Below, in pieces: positions 6,680 through 7,243 of a stretch of DNA of 7,243 nucleotides. The DNA lies in NCBI GenBank assembly GCA_900313405.1, contig OMQY01000172.1, forward strand, positions 1-7,243. Direction: 5' to 3'. Below the pieces are notes generated by a model that saw only the letters and a program-made list of their open reading frames with translations, did no database searches and had not been told where the DNA came from. Made by a program: the position numbers and the translations under genes. The stretch's first letter is position 1. Each line of letters begins with the position of its first letter. Origin of the DNA: an uncultured Eubacteriales bacterium. Lineage in GTDB: Bacteria > Bacillota_A > Clostridia > Saccharofermentanales > Saccharofermentanaceae.

Positions 6680-7243
6680 ACCGCAGCACAAAAGCAGGAG
6701 GCGCGGGATCATCAGGATAGTCGCCCGCGCTATAGTGATAGTGATGCTGCTTGTTATCGCCGTGATACTGTCGACCAACGTGATCGTTACATACAGCGCC
6801 AGGGGGAGAATATATGATCTGTCGGATATCAAGACCCGTTCGGATATCCGTCAGCTTGACGGAACGATCGACTGTATAATCGTTCCGGGATGTGGTGTAT
6901 ATGCCAATCAGGAGCCATCGCCGCTTCTTCAGGACAGGCTTGATACCGCCATAGTGCTCTATAAGCGCGGGATCACCGATAAGCTCCTGTTCAGCGGCGA
7001 CCATTCCGGTATGTACTACAACGAAGTGGGTGTTATGAGGGAATACGCCATTGAAGCCGGAGTCCCGTCGGAGGATATATTCCTTGATCATTACGGCCTG
7101 TCGACATCAGAGACCATCGAGCGCGCGCATGATATCTATGGTATCAGGACGGCAGTTATCGTAACGCAGGATTATCATCTTGCCAGAGCTCTGTATCTGG
7201 CAGACACTGTCGGGATAGATGCTGTAGGTGTAAGAGCCGAAGG
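6663..7243 (+). CDS. SanA/YdcF-family (DUF218) membrane-anchored protein, 3'-partial
   Basis: 193 complete codons are present before the right edge cuts the gene; E. coli SanA has 239 residues, so roughly the last fifth is missing. A basic N-terminus (KRPEPQHKSRRR, 3-14) precedes one hydrophobic segment (~16-43), giving a single-pass or signal-anchor protein with its domain outside the membrane. The DUF218 core is clear: IIVPGCGV (72-79), the conserved Pro-Ser of EPSPLLQDRLDTA (84-96), LLFSGD (108-113), YNEVGVMREYA (119-129), GVPSEDIFLDHYGLST (133-148) and VTQDYHLARALYLA (167-180). SanA is linked in enterobacteria to envelope barrier function and vancomycin sensitivity at high temperature; the biochemical activity of the family is not settled. 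The ATG at 6663 is preferred because it retains the basic lead; the next in-frame Met (28) falls inside the hydrophobic segment. It overlaps the previous gene by 17 bases. Confidence 0.88.
   Translation, partial: MAKRPEPQHKSRRRGIIRIVARAIVIVMLLVIAVILSTNVIVTYSARGRIYDLSDIKTRSDIRQLDGTIDCIIVPGCGVYANQEPSPLLQDRLDTAIVLYKRGITDKLLFSGDHSGMYYNEVGVMREYAIEAGVPSEDIFLDHYGLSTSETIERAHDIYGIRTAVIVTQDYHLARALYLADTVGIDAVGVRAE

Noticed and set aside
6218..6832. A 204-codon minus-strand open frame opposite the coaE end and the small membrane gene
   Set aside because: It lacks recognisable motifs, spans three + strand genes with good junction signals, and its hydrophobic start is the antisense of the SanA-like membrane segment.
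1..7243. CRISPR array, tRNA/rRNA genes, insertion sequence, prophage or defence system
   Set aside because: No direct-repeat array, structured RNA, transposase, integrase or terminal repeats were seen; the window is fully filled by five co-directional genes with similar codon use.

Overview
The window reads as a compact, single-strand gene cluster from an anaerobic Bacillota bacterium, most likely class Clostridia. The grounds are a Clostridia-style giant BadF/HgdC-type activase fusion, a DNA polymerase I whose proofreading domain has lost its catalytic residues, moderate G+C (estimated by eye at just under half), and free use of AGA/AGG and ATA codons. I cannot name the genus or family from sequence alone.

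Layout, all on the + strand: (1) 1-3003, the 3' two-thirds or so of a very large acyl-CoA dehydratase activase-related protein, cut by the left edge; (2) 3003-5705, DNA polymerase I (polA); (3) 5706-6314, dephospho-CoA kinase (coaE); (4) 6311-6679, a small three-helix membrane protein of unknown function; (5) 6663-7243, the start of a SanA/YdcF-type (DUF218) membrane-anchored protein, cut by the right edge. Junctions are a 1-base overlap (TAATG), zero spacing, a 4-base overlap (ATGA) and a 17-base overlap. There is no intergenic stretch, and I saw no promoter, terminator, RNA gene, repeat array or mobile element. The whole window is best read as part of one transcription unit with translational coupling.

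Functionally the genes are mixed. polA (Okazaki fragment maturation and repair) and coaE (last step of CoA synthesis) are housekeeping genes that often sit together in Bacillota. The activase fusion belongs to the ATP-dependent low-potential electron-transfer family that serves 2-hydroxyacyl-CoA dehydratases and benzoyl-CoA reductases, but its own substrate is unknown. SanA-like proteins have been linked to envelope barrier function. The pairing of a CoA-related redox protein with coaE is suggestive, but it is only positional.

I see no clear undescribed defence or mobile system. The points most worth a second look are an exact sliding-clamp-binding pentapeptide (QLSLF) in a PolA interdomain insert, a Gly-to-Ser change in the PolA O-helix, a four-cysteine linker in the activase fusion, an altered conserved motif in CoaE, and a strong CTT-AAG codon-pair preference.
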